Position numbers and translations under genes: made by a program. A DNA stretch of 64,000 nucleotides from Thermotalea metallivorans (lineage in GTDB: Bacteria > Bacillota > Clostridia > Peptostreptococcales > Thermotaleaceae): NCBI RefSeq assembly GCF_001562415.1, contig NZ_LOEE01000028.1, forward strand, positions 1-64,000, in the 5' to 3' direction. Of this stretch, positions 31,566 through 40,741 are shown piece by piece. The first letter of the stretch is position 1; every line of letters begins with the position of its first letter. The notes beneath the pieces are model-generated. The model was not told the origin of the DNA, searched no databases, and worked only from the letters and a program-made list of their open reading frames with translations.

Positions 31566-32776
31566 TTTGACTCCTCCTTAAACTTCAACATATGGCCTAG
31601 CTTTTCTTTTTTGGTTTTCAAATAATAAGCATTTCTTTCATTATGGTTCATTTGAATCGGCACCCTTTCTACAATTTCCAGACCATAGCCGGAAAGGCCC
31701 GACAACTTTTTAGGGTTATTGGTCATCAGACGGATTTTACGGATGCCCAGATCAAAAAGAATTTGGGCCCCTATACCGTAGTCCCGCATGTCTTCGGGGA
31801 AACCTAAGGCCAAATTGGCTTCCACCGTGTCCATGCCCCGGTCCTGAAGAGCATAAGCCTTCAGCTTATTGATAAGACCAATGCCCCGGCCTTCCTGGCG
31901 CATATACAAAAGAACACCTCTGCCTTCCTCATTGATCTTCTTCATGGCAGCAGCATACTGTTCACCGCAGTCGCAGCGCATGGAGCCGAAGGCATCTCCC
32001 GTCAGGCATTCTGAGTGTACCCGTACAAGGACGGGTGCACCGTCAGCCACATTTCCTTTTACCAAGGCAAGGTGATGTTCGCCGTTTAATTTGTTCTGAT
32101 ATCCGATGATGCGAAACTCTCCGTACTTTGTAGGCATATTGGCTTCAGCAACCCGCTCTATCAGCACCTCATTTTTGCGTCGATAGGCAATGAGATCGGC
32201 AATGGTAATGATTTTTAACTGGTGTACTTTTACATATTCCATCAATTCAGGCACCCTGGCCATAGAGCCATCTTCGTTCATAATTTCGCAGATTACTCCC
32301 GCAGGATAAAGACCGGCCAGTTTGGCCAGATCCACGGCGGCTTCTGTATGGCCTGATCGCTTCAACACACCTCCTTCTTTGGCTTCTAAGGGGAAGATGT
32401 GACCGGGTCTTTTAAAATCTTCCGGTTTTGCATTGGGATCTAAAACCTTTCGAATGGTAGCAGCCCGCTCGTAGGCGGAGATGCCTGTGGTGGTTTCGAT
32501 GGCATCAATGGACACAGTAAAAGCCGTTTGATGGAGATCCGTATTATGGGAGACCATCTGGGGAATATTCAATTGCTTTAATCTCTCTCCCAAGATGGGC
32601 ATGCAGATAAGGCCCCGACCGTATTTTGCCATAAAATTAATGGCTTCGGGAGTAACTTTTTCGGCAGCCATCAAAAGGTCTCCCTCATTTTCCCTGTCCT
32701 CATCATCTACGACTACAATCATTTTTCCTGCCTTAATGTCCTCAATGGCTTCTTCAATAGTATTGAATTTGTGCAT
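31562..32776 (-). CDS. ribBA: Bifunctional 3,4-dihydroxy-2-butanone 4-phosphate synthase / GTP cyclohydrolase II
   Basis: Residues 1-200 are the RibB domain with [11 protein letters not shown] and the [14 protein letters not shown] segment, making dihydroxybutanone phosphate from ribulose 5-phosphate. Residues 205-404 are GTP cyclohydrolase II with the zinc site [14 protein letters not shown] and [13 protein letters not shown]. Together they supply both precursors of riboflavin. I start at ATG 32776, with TGAGGTG upstream; a GTG three codons earlier falls inside that ribosome site. It is coupled to ribH. Confidence 0.97.
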   Translation of the reverse strand: MHKFNTIEEAIEDIKAGKMIVVVDDEDRENEGDLLMAAEKVTPEAINFMAKYGRGLICMPILGERLKQLNIPQMVSHNTDLHQTAFTVSIDAIETTTGISAYERAATIRKVLDPNAKPEDFKRPGHIFPLEAKEGGVLKRSGHTEAAVDLAKLAGLYPAGVICEIMNEDGSMARVPELMEYVKVHQLKIITIADLIAYRRKNEVLIERVAEANMPTKYGEFRIIGYQNKLNGEHHLALVKGNVADGAPVLVRVHSECLTGDAFGSMRCDCGEQYAAAMKKINEEGRGVLLYMRQEGRGIGLINKLKAYALQDRGMDTVEANLALGFPEDMRDYGIGAQILFDLGIRKIRLMTNNPKKLSGLSGYGLEIVERVPIQMNHNERNAYYLKTKKEKLGHMLKFKEESK

Positions 32777-32814
32777 TGGCTTCACCTCATTGTGTTCATA
32801 TTGAAAGCTGTCAT

Positions 32815-33468
32815 TTATTCCAAAAACCCATGTTGAGCTAAAAAATCCAAATTGATTCTGTTCGTGGAACCAGCAGGCCCTTGAAAAGTTAAAAATTTTT
32901 CTATATATTTCCCGATCATATCACATTCAAGATTTACTTCATCCCCGATGCTTTTGGACAGGAGAGTTGTAACCTCCTTCGTATGGGGAATAACAGATAC
33001 TTTCAGGACATGGTCATCTACGTAGGCTACCGTCAGGCTGATTCCATCAATGGCAATAGAACCTTTATAAATCACATACTTTAGAATTTCCGGAGGGGCT
33101 CCGACGGATACCCATACGGCATTATCCTCTTGCTTAAAATCTTTGATGATGCCGACACCGTCAATATGACCGCTGACAAGATGTCCTCCCAGGCGATCAC
33201 CTAATTTTAAGGCACGCTCTAGGTTGACCTTGCTTCCCGGCACTAGGTTTTTCAGATTTGATCTGGCCATGGTTTCTGCCATAATATCTACGGCAAAGCT
33301 GTGGGAAGTGAAGTCTGTTACTGTCAGGCAGACGCCATTGGTACTGATACTATCGCCTAATTTCACATCCTCCAGCACTTTTTGCGCTCGGATTACCATC
33401 TTTGCCGATTTGGCCCCTTTCAACACCGACTGGACAGTTCCTATTTCTTCAACAATACCTGTAAACAT
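32815..33468 (-). CDS. ribE: Riboflavin synthase, alpha chain
   Basis: Dismutates two lumazine molecules to riboflavin. It has 217 residues in two lumazine-binding barrels: N-terminal [12 protein letters not shown], with [11 protein letters not shown], and the C-terminal repeat [14 protein letters not shown]. The canonical MFTGIVEE start at 33468 follows AAGGAGGTTATACCCTTT; the frame is open to 33504 but that overlaps ribD. It is the second gene of the operon. Confidence 0.96.
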   Translation of the reverse strand: MFTGIVEEIGTVQSVLKGAKSAKMVIRAQKVLEDVKLGDSISTNGVCLTVTDFTSHSFAVDIMAETMARSNLKNLVPGSKVNLERALKLGDRLGGHLVSGHIDGVGIIKDFKQEDNAVWVSVGAPPEILKYVIYKGSIAIDGISLTVAYVDDHVLKVSVIPHTKEVTTLLSKSIGDEVNLECDMIGKYIEKFLTFQGPAGSTNRINLDFLAQHGFLE

Positions 33469-33496
33469 AAAGGGTATAACCTCCTTCTGAAGATCG

Positions 33497-34591
33497 TCAT
33501 GCATCGAAATAGGCTTCGATCATGATGTCGTCTTGAAAACGACAGATAGCAATATCACGGAGCAATAGGGAGTCAGCTACGGAAGCCTTTCCCTTTCCCC
33601 CTACGGGTGTTTTGGCCCTATCCCCCCCAAGGATTTTCGGTGCGATAAAAGCTACTATCTTATCGACAATGCCAGCTTCCAAGGCAGCATAATTTAACGT
33701 ACTGCCCCCCTCCAGCAGCACACTGTCAATTTTCCTTTCCCCTAAAGCCTTCATGAGATAGGGAAGATCTACCTGGTTATCTTGACAAGGGGTCATGATG
33801 ACCTCCACACCCATCTTTTCAAGGGTGGAAAGCTTATTCCCATCGGCCAGAGATGTGGTGGCAAGGATAGTCCTGGCTTTTGAAGAAACATGCAGAACTT
33901 TGGCATCCAAGGGAATACGGGCTCGGCTATCCACGATAATTCGAACAGGATCCTTGCCCTGCCGGTCTCCTCGTCTTGTGGTCAAGCTAGGGTCATCAGC
34001 TAAAACAGTTCCGATGCCCACCATAATACCGGAAACACGATGTCTCAGTTCATGTACATATTCTCTGGAATATTCATTGGTAATCCATTTGGAATCTCCT
34101 GTATAGGCTGCAATTTTTCCATCTAAAGTCATGGCTGTTTTCAAGATGCAAAAAGGCAATCCTGTAGTAATATATTTGATAAAAATTTCATTCAGCTTCT
34201 TTGCCTTATCTTCCAATAGGCCTGTGACAACTTCGATGCCGTTGGATTTCAGGATTTCGATACCTTTGCCTGCCACCAGAGGATTTGGGTCTATCATGGC
34301 AACGACAACTTTGCTGATTCCCTTGTCCACGATGGCACGGGCACAGGGAGGTGTCTTGCCGTAATGGGAGCAAGGCTCTAGGGTTACATACATGGTAGCT
34401 CCTTTTACATCCTCCGTAGCATGGAGGAAAGCATTGATTTCTGCATGAGGTCCCCCATACATTTCATGATAGCCTTCTCCAATGATGCGGCCGTTTTTTA
34501 CGATAACAGCTCCTACCAAAGGATTGGGGGAGGTGTATCCAGCTCCTTGCAGGGCCAGTTCCAAAGCTCTTTCCATATATTGTTTTTCCAT
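33497..34591 (-). CDS. ribD: Riboflavin-specific deaminase / reductase
   Basis: Bifunctional pyrimidine deaminase and reductase acting after GTP cyclohydrolase II. The deaminase zinc site is HAEINAF and PCSHYGKTPPC; the reductase half (from about residue 145) has the ITTGLPFCILKTAMTLDGKIA and GGSTLNYAALEAGIVDKI segments. It has 364 residues. First gene of the operon, downstream of the FMN riboswitch. Start ATG 34591 is preferred (GGGGTGATGCG upstream) over the in-frame ATG at 34609. Confidence 0.95.
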   Translation of the reverse strand: MEKQYMERALELALQGAGYTSPNPLVGAVIVKNGRIIGEGYHEMYGGPHAEINAFLHATEDVKGATMYVTLEPCSHYGKTPPCARAIVDKGISKVVVAMIDPNPLVAGKGIEILKSNGIEVVTGLLEDKAKKLNEIFIKYITTGLPFCILKTAMTLDGKIAAYTGDSKWITNEYSREYVHELRHRVSGIMVGIGTVLADDPSLTTRRGDRQGKDPVRIIVDSRARIPLDAKVLHVSSKARTILATTSLADGNKLSTLEKMGVEVIMTPCQDNQVDLPYLMKALGERKIDSVLLEGGSTLNYAALEAGIVDKIVAFIAPKILGGDRAKTPVGGKGKASVADSLLLRDIAICRFQDDIMIEAYFDA

Positions 34592-34617
34592 CGCATCACC
34601 CCAATTCACCTGTAGAT

Positions 34618-34652
34618 AAAAACAAAACCCTGAAAATACTATTTTCAGGGCA
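34618..34652 (-). terminator. Expression-platform terminator of the FMN riboswitch
   Basis: CCCTGAAAAT / ATTTTCAGGG perfect stem with a three-base loop, followed on the minus strand by TTTTGTTTTTAT. The TTCAGGGC arm repeats the 5' end of the riboswitch aptamer, so an alternative pairing between aptamer and terminator is possible. Confidence 0.85.
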
Positions 34653-34702
34653 GATGGATTCTATGTTTTTCCAGGATATCAAGGACATCCCTTAGATCAG
34701 AT

Positions 34703-34820
34703 TCTTCACCTTCTTCCATCCAGACTATACTGTCGGTACTGGAATTGCACCAGTTCTGCAGCTTTAGCCGCTTGCGGACTTTACCGCCGGTCGGGAATTG
34801 CACCCTGCCCTGAAGGTACT
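34703..34820 (-). promoter_or_regulatory. FMN riboswitch (RFN element)
   Basis: On the minus strand the leader reads AGGGCAGGGTGCAATTCCC, GACCGGCGGTAAAGTCCGC, AGCGGCTAAAGC, GGTGCAATTCCAGTACCGAC and AGTATAGTCTGGATGG, which are the conserved blocks of the RFN aptamer in order. It senses FMN and switches off the rib operon through the terminator at 34618-34652. Confidence 0.97.
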
Positions 34821-34835
34821 ATGTGGTTTGGCATC

Positions 34836-34864
34836 ATCTTATCATGCTCTTTTGAATATGTCAA
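34836..34864 (-). promoter_or_regulatory. Promoter of the riboflavin operon
   Basis: Minus-strand TTGACA (34864-34859), 17-base spacer and TAAGAT (34841-34836), placing transcription start just before the riboswitch. Confidence 0.85.
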
Positions 34865-34976
34865 GGACATCTTTATGAAAATAAGTGATAGGCACTAAGG
34901 GAAGATGATTGCGTCAATAATTTATAAGAGAAAAGGGAAATGCACAACAAAGCTGAATGATGAAAATAGGAATTAG

Positions 34977-35005
34977 TTGCAATTAAAGCTTAGATGTGTT
35001 ATATT
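34977..35005 (+). promoter_or_regulatory. Promoter of the metal ABC transporter operon
   Basis: TTGCAA (34977-34982), 17-base spacer, TATATT (35000-35005). Transcription would start near 35012, at the base of the structured leader. Confidence 0.7.
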
Positions 35006-35013
35006 CCTAGTAG

Positions 35014-35088
35014 ATGCTAAGGATTGGCATTTAGATTCCACCCATGCCGGGGGCAGGGAAAAGTCCTGCCCTTGGAATTTCAAAGCAT
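35014..35088 (+). promoter_or_regulatory. Structured, pseudoknot-capable leader before the metal-binding lipoprotein gene
   Basis: Complementary segments in order: ATGCT (35014-35018), GGCAT (35026-35030), ATTCC (35035-35039), ATGCC (35044-35048), GGGCAGG (35051-35057), CCTGCCC (35065-35071), GGAAT (35074-35078), AGCAT (35084-35088). GGCAT pairs with ATGCC and ATTCC with GGAAT in crossed fashion, enclosed by ATGCT/AGCAT. I cannot match it to a known riboswitch class. It ends ten bases before AAGGAGAGGAG-like ribosome-site sequence. Confidence 0.5.
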
Positions 35089-35110
35089 GAAAAGGAGAGG
35101 AGTTTGGAGA

Positions 35111-36070
35111 ATGAGAAATAAAAAATTTCAAGGCCTGAGTTTACTTGTGGTGTTTTTCATCGTTTTTATGGCCGGTTGCAGCAAACCCACCCAGAGGCCG
35201 GAGGAAGAAGCCCTAAAGGATAGAATTGTAGTATATGCCAGTTTCTATCCTATGTATGATTTTGCCAAGAATATTGGAAAGGACAAGATTGATCTGAAGT
35301 TGATGATTCCCCCGGGGGTAGAAGTCCATGATTGGGAACCCACAGCCAAGCTGATGGGAAATATGGAAAAGGCCGATGTGTTTATTTACAACGGATTGGG
35401 GATGGAACCCTGGGCAGAAAAACTTATTGCATCGGTCCAAAATGATCAATGGATTGTCATAGAAGCTTCCCAAGGAGTTGCACTGTTGGAGGCGGAAGAA
35501 CATGAAGAAGAGGAACATGGAGACGAAGAAGAAGGCAGTCATGGAGACTATGATCCCCATGTTTGGTTAAATCCTATGAATGCTTTGAAACAAGCAGAAA
35601 ATATTAAAAATGCCTTTGTAAAAGCCGATGAAGCCAACCGGGATTTCTATGAAAGAAATTTCAAAGAATTTGCCGATAAGTTAAAGGCATTAGATCAAAA
35701 ATTTCAAGAAGAATTAAGGGATGTAAAGAAAAAAGAAATGGTAGTGGCCCATGGAGCTTTTGGCTACTTAGCCCATAGGTATGGTTTAGAACAGGTGGCC
35801 ATTACGGGACTGTCGCCCCAAGAGGAACCGAGTGCTGCCAAGCTGGCTGAAATCACAAAGTTTGCAAAGGAGCGCAATTTAAAATATATTTTCTTTGAAA
35901 CCCTCACCAGCCCTAGACTGGCCGAAGTATTGGCTCAAGAAGTAGGAGCCAAAACAGCTGTTTTAAATCCCATCGAGGGTTTGACACAGGAAGAGATGAA
36001 AGCAGGAAAAGATTATATTTCCGTTATGGAAGAAAATCTTAAAACCCTAAAGCAGGCATTGATGCAGTAA
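35111..36070 (+). CDS. Metal ABC transporter substrate-binding lipoprotein (zinc/manganese, ZnuA/AdcA type)
   Basis: A 319-residue cluster A-I (TroA-fold) binding protein. Lipoprotein signal peptide with lipobox FMAGC (Cys about residue 23). Metal-ligand positions: His in GVEVHDWEPT, His in DPHVWLNP, His in VVAHGAFGYLAHRYG, and the acidic site in IFFETLTSPRLAEVL. An acidic His-rich loop (EEHEEEEHGDEEEGSHGDYDPH) precedes the second ligand and is typical for zinc-specific members. The ATG at 35111 is preferred over 35024 because it gives a proper signal peptide. First gene of a three-gene operon. Confidence 0.92.
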   Translation: MRNKKFQGLSLLVVFFIVFMAGCSKPTQRPEEEALKDRIVVYASFYPMYDFAKNIGKDKIDLKLMIPPGVEVHDWEPTAKLMGNMEKADVFIYNGLGMEPWAEKLIASVQNDQWIVIEASQGVALLEAEEHEEEEHGDEEEGSHGDYDPHVWLNPMNALKQAENIKNAFVKADEANRDFYERNFKEFADKLKALDQKFQEELRDVKKKEMVVAHGAFGYLAHRYGLEQVAITGLSPQEEPSAAKLAEITKFAKERNLKYIFFETLTSPRLAEVLAQEVGAKTAVLNPIEGLTQEEMKAGKDYISVMEENLKTLKQALMQ

Positions 36071-36134
36071 AAGGGCGATCGGTGCTGTGGAGAAAGAAGC
36101 TCATGAAAACACGGGAACATGAGGGGAGTGGATT

Positions 36135-36890
36135 ATGGAAAAAGTAATTTCATTAAAGGACGTGTCCTTTGGATATGATCAAAACCTTGTTTTAGAAAAT
36201 ATACATCTGGATGTGTTTCAAGGAGATTATTTAGGCATTGTAGGGCCCAACGGTTCTGCCAAGAGTACACTTTTGAAATTAATGCTTGGCATCTTAAAAC
36301 CTCAACGGGGAACAATTCAAATTTTTGGTCAAGATATTGAAAAATTTAGAGATTGGGGGAAAATAGGATATGTGGCTCAAAAAGCAACGTCTTTTAATGT
36401 AGGTTTTCCTGCCACGGTGGAAGAGGTGGTAGGCGGAAACTTATATACTTCCATTGGCTTGTGCAGAGGGATAAAGAGGATCCATCGTGATAAAATCCAC
36501 AAAGCCCTTGAATTTGTAGGCATGGAGGACTATTGCAACAGACTGATCGGGAATTTGTCGGGGGGGCAACAGCAAAAAGTATTTATTGCCAGGGCGCTGG
36601 TGAGTTCTCCCCAAATTATTTTCCTTGATGAGCCTACTGTGGGCATTGACTTAAAATCTCAAGAAGAATTCTACAGATTATTGGAGAAGTTGCATAAAGA
36701 GATGCAGATTACCATTCTTATGGTATCCCATGACATTGGGGTAATTACTGAAAAAGTCACTCGGGTAGCTTGCATGGGGGACAAGCGACTGATTACCCAC
36801 CAAAGCTGCTGCAATATACCCTTTAGTGAAGTTATGGCGCAGTTTTATGGAGAGAAAATGAAACTCATGCTACATCATCACCAGCACTGA
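36135..36890 (+). CDS. Metal ABC transporter ATP-binding protein (ZnuC/AdcC type)
   Basis: A 251-residue ATPase. Walker A reads GPNGSAKST, with Ala instead of the usual Gly before Lys; as I recall, some zinc-specific AdcC-type ATPases share this. The signature is LSGGQQQKV, Walker B IIFLDEPTVGID and the switch His is in VSHDIG. The C-terminus ends in HHHQH, possibly metal-binding. GAGGGGAG precedes the ATG. It energises uptake of zinc or manganese bound by the upstream lipoprotein. Confidence 0.93.
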   Translation: MEKVISLKDVSFGYDQNLVLENIHLDVFQGDYLGIVGPNGSAKSTLLKLMLGILKPQRGTIQIFGQDIEKFRDWGKIGYVAQKATSFNVGFPATVEEVVGGNLYTSIGLCRGIKRIHRDKIHKALEFVGMEDYCNRLIGNLSGGQQQKVFIARALVSSPQIIFLDEPTVGIDLKSQEEFYRLLEKLHKEMQITILMVSHDIGVITEKVTRVACMGDKRLITHQSCCNIPFSEVMAQFYGEKMKLMLHHHQH

Positions 36891-36974
36891 ATGTAGGATA
36901 TAAAAAAATAGACATTGTAGCAGTGGGCAGGGAATTTCCCATTGAATACTTATATGCCAAGGGAGTAATGAGAT

Positions 36975-37811
36975 ATGTTGGAGATTTTGCAATATGGATT
37001 TATGCAGAGGGCTTTACTGGCCGGAATGATTGTAGGGATTTTGTGCCCTCTCATTGGAATATTTCTTGTACTTAGAAGAATGTCTCTCATTGGAGACAGC
37101 CTATCCCATGTGGCGCTGGCAGGGGTAGCAGCAGGAATTTTTGGGGGGATATATCCTTTAGGAACGGCGTTGATTTTTTCTGTGGGAGCTGCGCTGGCCA
37201 TAGAACAATTAAGGAAGAGTTATCAACAATATGCAGAATTGGCTATTGCTATTATTTTATCCGCCGGTATTGGCACGGCAGTGGTGCTTATTAGTCTTGC
37301 AAAGGGATTCAATGTGGACTTATTTGGCTATCTCTTTGGAAGCATTACCACTGTACGAAAAGAAGACCTGTGGTTGATTACAGGCCTGGGGATTCTTATC
37401 GTTTTATCGATCAAACTTCTTTATAAAGAATTGTTCTATATTGCTTTTGATGAAGAAGGAGCTCGCCTGGCAGGAATTCCTGTAAAAGGAATCAATCATT
37501 TCTTTATTCTGATGATTGCTACCACCATTACCTTATCGATGCGCATTGTAGGGATTCTGTTGGTATCCTCCCTCATGGTAATACCTGTGGCAACCAGTCT
37601 GCAGGTGGCAAAAAGCTTTAAACATGCTACTATCCTATCCGTTATTTTTGCCCAAGGGGCTGTGATCCTAGGAATTTTTATTTCCTATTATTTTGAGCTG
37701 GCATCGGGAGGAACGATCGTACTATTGGCTGTAGCCATTTTGTTGGTGGTGCTTATAGGGAAAAAGGCAGCACGATGGGTGAAAGGAGATAGGCTTAAAA
37801 ATATTCATTGA
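36975..37811 (+). CDS. Metal ABC transporter permease (ZnuB/AdcB type)
   Basis: A 278-residue permease with about eight membrane helices. The N-terminal FMQRALLAGMIVGILCPLIGIFLVLRRMSLIGDSLSHVALAG is the family signature, and the DEEGARLAGIPVKGINHFF loop contacts the ATPase. GGGAGTAATGAGAT precedes the ATG. Last gene of the operon; its end overlaps the convergent acetyltransferase gene by 17 bases. Confidence 0.93.
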   Translation: MLEILQYGFMQRALLAGMIVGILCPLIGIFLVLRRMSLIGDSLSHVALAGVAAGIFGGIYPLGTALIFSVGAALAIEQLRKSYQQYAELAIAIILSAGIGTAVVLISLAKGFNVDLFGYLFGSITTVRKEDLWLITGLGILIVLSIKLLYKELFYIAFDEEGARLAGIPVKGINHFFILMIATTITLSMRIVGILLVSSLMVIPVATSLQVAKSFKHATILSVIFAQGAVILGIFISYYFELASGGTIVLLAVAILLVVLIGKKAARWVKGDRLKNIH

Positions 37812-38982
37812 TGTAGTTATTTTTTTGTACAAAAATCCTTGATAAATTCTCCATAACTGACGGTTGTTGTATGGCTGCTTCCCCCATAAAGACAGCTTGT
37901 TCTAAGCTTATGGTTCCAAAGAACAACCGGGAGAAGGCATTGATGCTCAAGGAAAGGTCCACATGTCCTGTCTTCACTTCTTCCACCATGGGAATTCCCT
38001 TTTCAATGACGACAGAAAATATTTTATTGTTCCATGGAGCATGGGAGTCAGAAATCTGCACCCGATAGGAGCAGTGGATATTCTCCTTATAACGACAGCC
38101 TAACAAAGCATTTTTTACATTAATCACCCGTCCGCACATGAAGGGTAGAATCCTGACAACATTGGTATGTGCCGGTTTGATGGTATCCCGCAGAAAAAGA
38201 AAACTTTGGTCTCCCATGGGGGCACACCATTCCACAGAAGAAGCCTGGGACTGATGGTTGTAAAGAAAAGCAAAGAGAGCTTTTTTTGCTTGATAATGAA
38301 TATAGGCCATTTCTTTGATCAATAACTTCCTGCCCTTTAAAAAATATAGAATGTATCCTGCAGGCTGTTCTTTTTCATCAAGCAGGAGATAAGCATAGCC
38401 CCCGTCATGGACTAGATCTTTTAGGAGTACTCTCCAATTCTTTTTGTTTCGTTCCACATATCCATGATATTGTTGGGAAAACTTTTGATAGATGAAGGCC
38501 AAAGCTTCCGTATCCAGTTCTCCGTCAATGGGCTGAAAACTTCCTACTTTATCGCTAAAATTCCGGAGCATTTCCATGGGAACCCTATATCGTATTTGTG
38601 TATAGCACAGTTCCCAGCCATAGGCACTGTAAAAGATGGTATCAAAGGGCATGAGGATGGAAACGGCATGCTTGCGATAATTCATCTCTTCTATGGCGTG
38701 CAGCATTAATTTTTTGGTAAAACCCTTGCCCCGATGGGCAGGATCTGTAATGACGCCTACAACATAAGATGCCCCAAAGGAATTTCCGTTTAAAAACAGC
38801 CGGTAGGGATTGAGCTGCAGGCAAGCAGCCAACTGATTTCCTGCAAAAAGACCCAAAACATTATGGGGTTCAAGAACTTCATGGAAATACCAGCTGTAAA
38901 ATGGTTCCTGATTTTCAAAGGCATACCCCCATAAGTTTTTGACAGCAGGCATATGTTCTTTTTCCAATAATTTTATCAACAT
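37795..38982 (-). CDS. GNAT-family N-acetyltransferase (Eis-like)
   Basis: A 395-residue protein with the acetyl-CoA-binding GNAT motif GVITDPAHRGKGFTKKLM at about residues 80-97, a second GNAT-like half, and a C-terminal sterol-carrier-like domain (KTGHVDLSLSINAFSRLFFGTISLEQAVFMG). This three-part layout is that of Eis-like enhanced-intracellular-survival acetyltransferases, which acetylate amines including aminoglycosides. The natural substrate here is unknown. GGGGGGAAGCC precedes the ATG. It is cotranscribed with the DUF2156 gene 10 bases upstream. Confidence 0.85.
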   Translation of the reverse strand: MLIKLLEKEHMPAVKNLWGYAFENQEPFYSWYFHEVLEPHNVLGLFAGNQLAACLQLNPYRLFLNGNSFGASYVVGVITDPAHRGKGFTKKLMLHAIEEMNYRKHAVSILMPFDTIFYSAYGWELCYTQIRYRVPMEMLRNFSDKVGSFQPIDGELDTEALAFIYQKFSQQYHGYVERNKKNWRVLLKDLVHDGGYAYLLLDEKEQPAGYILYFLKGRKLLIKEMAYIHYQAKKALFAFLYNHQSQASSVEWCAPMGDQSFLFLRDTIKPAHTNVVRILPFMCGRVINVKNALLGCRYKENIHCSYRVQISDSHAPWNNKIFSVVIEKGIPMVEEVKTGHVDLSLSINAFSRLFFGTISLEQAVFMGEAAIQQPSVMENLSRIFVQKNNYINEYF

Positions 38983-38992
38983 GGCTTCCCCC

Positions 38993-39895
38993 CTAACGTA
39001 AGAATATATCGTACTTTTCTATCATTTTTATCGGATTGTAGGATTCTTTGGCTTTTCTTAAGTAATCAAAACCCATATCTTCTTCCCGATTCACATATAG
39101 TACATCTTGGCACTGGTGATAGCAAAATTGCTGGTTGATAGCCTGGTATAACCCCCGAATGTTGGCATTGGCCTTTTCAATATGAATCACCATGGTGTCT
39201 TCCGTTAATTTTTCACCGAAGGTAAAGGCTTCTACCCTGCCTTCGATCAGAATTACACCCCCGCTATAATCCAATTGATCCATATGATACAGTGCTTCCT
39301 GGATGGCCTTTTCCTCGTTCTGAAGTAAATCCATTTCCAATGGGGTGTAATTTCCTTCTTTAAGCTTCCCGGTCAGAATCAGGCAATCTTCGATAAGATC
39401 ATAGGTCAAGGACTTATATTGATAGGGTATATTTTTTTGGAAATAATTAAAATGATTCTTTTTTCCATGAAATTTTCTGCCTTTGAGCTCAATTAAATCC
39501 CTTGCCAGATAGATATAGTCATCATTGTTTCGGTCCCGTACAAATATCAATTGGTTTGGTGCTGCCTTTTCAAAGAATTCCTTCATGGAAGAAGGAACAA
39601 ATTTGATCATCAGACGGTGTCCCAAGGCATCAAATTTTTTCTTGAACAAATCTAAGCAACGAGGCAGGGCTGTTAGGGCATGGGATTCTTTAAAAAGAGG
39701 TGGAAATAAAAATGGTTTATCGTAATACATTCCTGAAATCCAAAGCAGGCCATGGAGGATTTCATATTTTAATTGATAGAGATGCCTCCACATAAATAAG
39801 TTTGTAAAGTTTAAGTCAGAAATCCCGTAAAGGTTGCATTTTAGATAAGCATCAAAAAATTCTTTATCTTTTATGGACAAATCATGAGATAACAT
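38993..39895 (-). CDS. DUF2156 (phosphatidylglycerol lysyltransferase C-terminal-like) protein
   Basis: A 300-residue protein matching the DUF2156 fold, which is two fused GNAT-like domains and forms the catalytic part of MprF aminoacyl-phosphatidylglycerol synthases. Seen are LYGISDLNFTNLFMWRHLY at the start, KGRKFHGKKNHFNYFQK in the middle, and YQAINQQFC and FDYLRKAKESYNP near the end. It lacks membrane helices, so it is the soluble stand-alone form, of unknown substrate. TAAGGAGCG precedes the ATG. Confidence 0.82.
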   Translation of the reverse strand: MLSHDLSIKDKEFFDAYLKCNLYGISDLNFTNLFMWRHLYQLKYEILHGLLWISGMYYDKPFLFPPLFKESHALTALPRCLDLFKKKFDALGHRLMIKFVPSSMKEFFEKAAPNQLIFVRDRNNDDYIYLARDLIELKGRKFHGKKNHFNYFQKNIPYQYKSLTYDLIEDCLILTGKLKEGNYTPLEMDLLQNEEKAIQEALYHMDQLDYSGGVILIEGRVEAFTFGEKLTEDTMVIHIEKANANIRGLYQAINQQFCYHQCQDVLYVNREEDMGFDYLRKAKESYNPIKMIEKYDIFLR

Positions 39896-40049
39896 AGAAC
39901 GCTCCTTATTTGATGTAATAAAAAACTTATAAATTTTGATTTGAAAAAATTTAGAATATCTAAGAAATAGATTTCCTCCATTAGTCTATCATGAAAATAG
40001 AAATTAGAAAACCTCATAAAAAAATCTTTTACATTGCAACCAATGAAAA

Positions 40050-40086
40050 GCCCCCATGGCTGAAATAAACATTCATCCATGGGGGC
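40050..40086. terminator. Strong hairpin in the intergenic region
   Basis: GCCCCCATGG / CCATGGGGGC with a 17-base loop. It sits between the DUF2156 gene and the end of the fur-like gene; the nearest upstream gene on the minus strand is fur-like, so it may terminate that transcript. Confidence 0.6.
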
Positions 40087-40193
40087 AACCTGTCATACCG
40101 ATCTGGCTGCTTTTAAAGTTATAACATTCATCCAATTTTCTGCAGTAATTCCTATCATCCTGACGAAATCTTTTTATACATCTTAAATCCTTG

Positions 40194-40628
40194 TTACCTT
40201 TGATCCCGGTGACATTGGTGACAATAGCCGTATAATTCAAACTTGTGGTCTGTCAAGGTAAAATTTTTGGGCTGAAATGTTTTCTTTAAAGCTTCTATGG
40301 GACAAAAATCAATAGCCTCTGTCTTGCCGCAGCCTTTACAAATGAGGTGGTGGTGATGTTCGTCAGAACAAACCAATTCATAGCTGTAGACACCTTCTTT
40401 AATCTGAGTTTTATGAATAATGTTGGTATTCACAAAAATCTCTAAATTGCGATAAATAGTAGAGAAGTTGGTTTGAGAACATTTTTCTTTTGATTTCAGA
40501 TAGATTTCCTCTGCAGATAAAAAATGTCCCTTATGTTCCACCAAAACATCAATAATGGCTTTGCGCTGATGGGTCAATTTGTATCCATGGTTTTTCAGTT
40601 TTTGCTCTATCTGATTTCTGTCAATCAC
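40194..40628 (-). CDS. Fur-family metalloregulator
   Basis: A 144-residue regulator with winged-helix DNA-binding part (GYKLTHQRKAIIDVLVEH...FSTIYRNLEIF) and a metal-binding dimer domain with HHHHLICKGCGK and a C-terminal CHQCH; the CxxC pairs hold structural zinc. Whether it is Fur, Zur or PerR type cannot be told from sequence alone. The zinc transporter 3 kb away makes Zur plausible. GTG at 40628 is chosen because GGGAG lies eight bases upstream; the frame is open to 40775 but runs into the hydrogenase gene. Confidence 0.88.
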   Translation of the reverse strand: MIDRNQIEQKLKNHGYKLTHQRKAIIDVLVEHKGHFLSAEEIYLKSKEKCSQTNFSTIYRNLEIFVNTNIIHKTQIKEGVYSYELVCSDEHHHHLICKGCGKTEAIDFCPIEALKKTFQPKNFTLTDHKFELYGYCHQCHRDQR

Positions 40629-40705
40629 GATCTTCACTCCCGGGCAATCAATTAATATTATTGTATAATAGTATGGCCATAGATTCAACGAAAAAGAAAT
40701 GGAAA

Positions 40706-40735
40706 GGAGACAGGTTTTATCAAAAGCCTGTCTCC
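40706..40735 (-). terminator. Terminator of the hydrogenase operon
   Basis: GGAGACAGG / CCTGTCTCC stem with 12-base loop, followed on the minus strand by TTTCCATTTCTTTTTC. It lies just after the hydA-like stop. Confidence 0.75.
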
Positions 40736-40741
40736 CGGATA

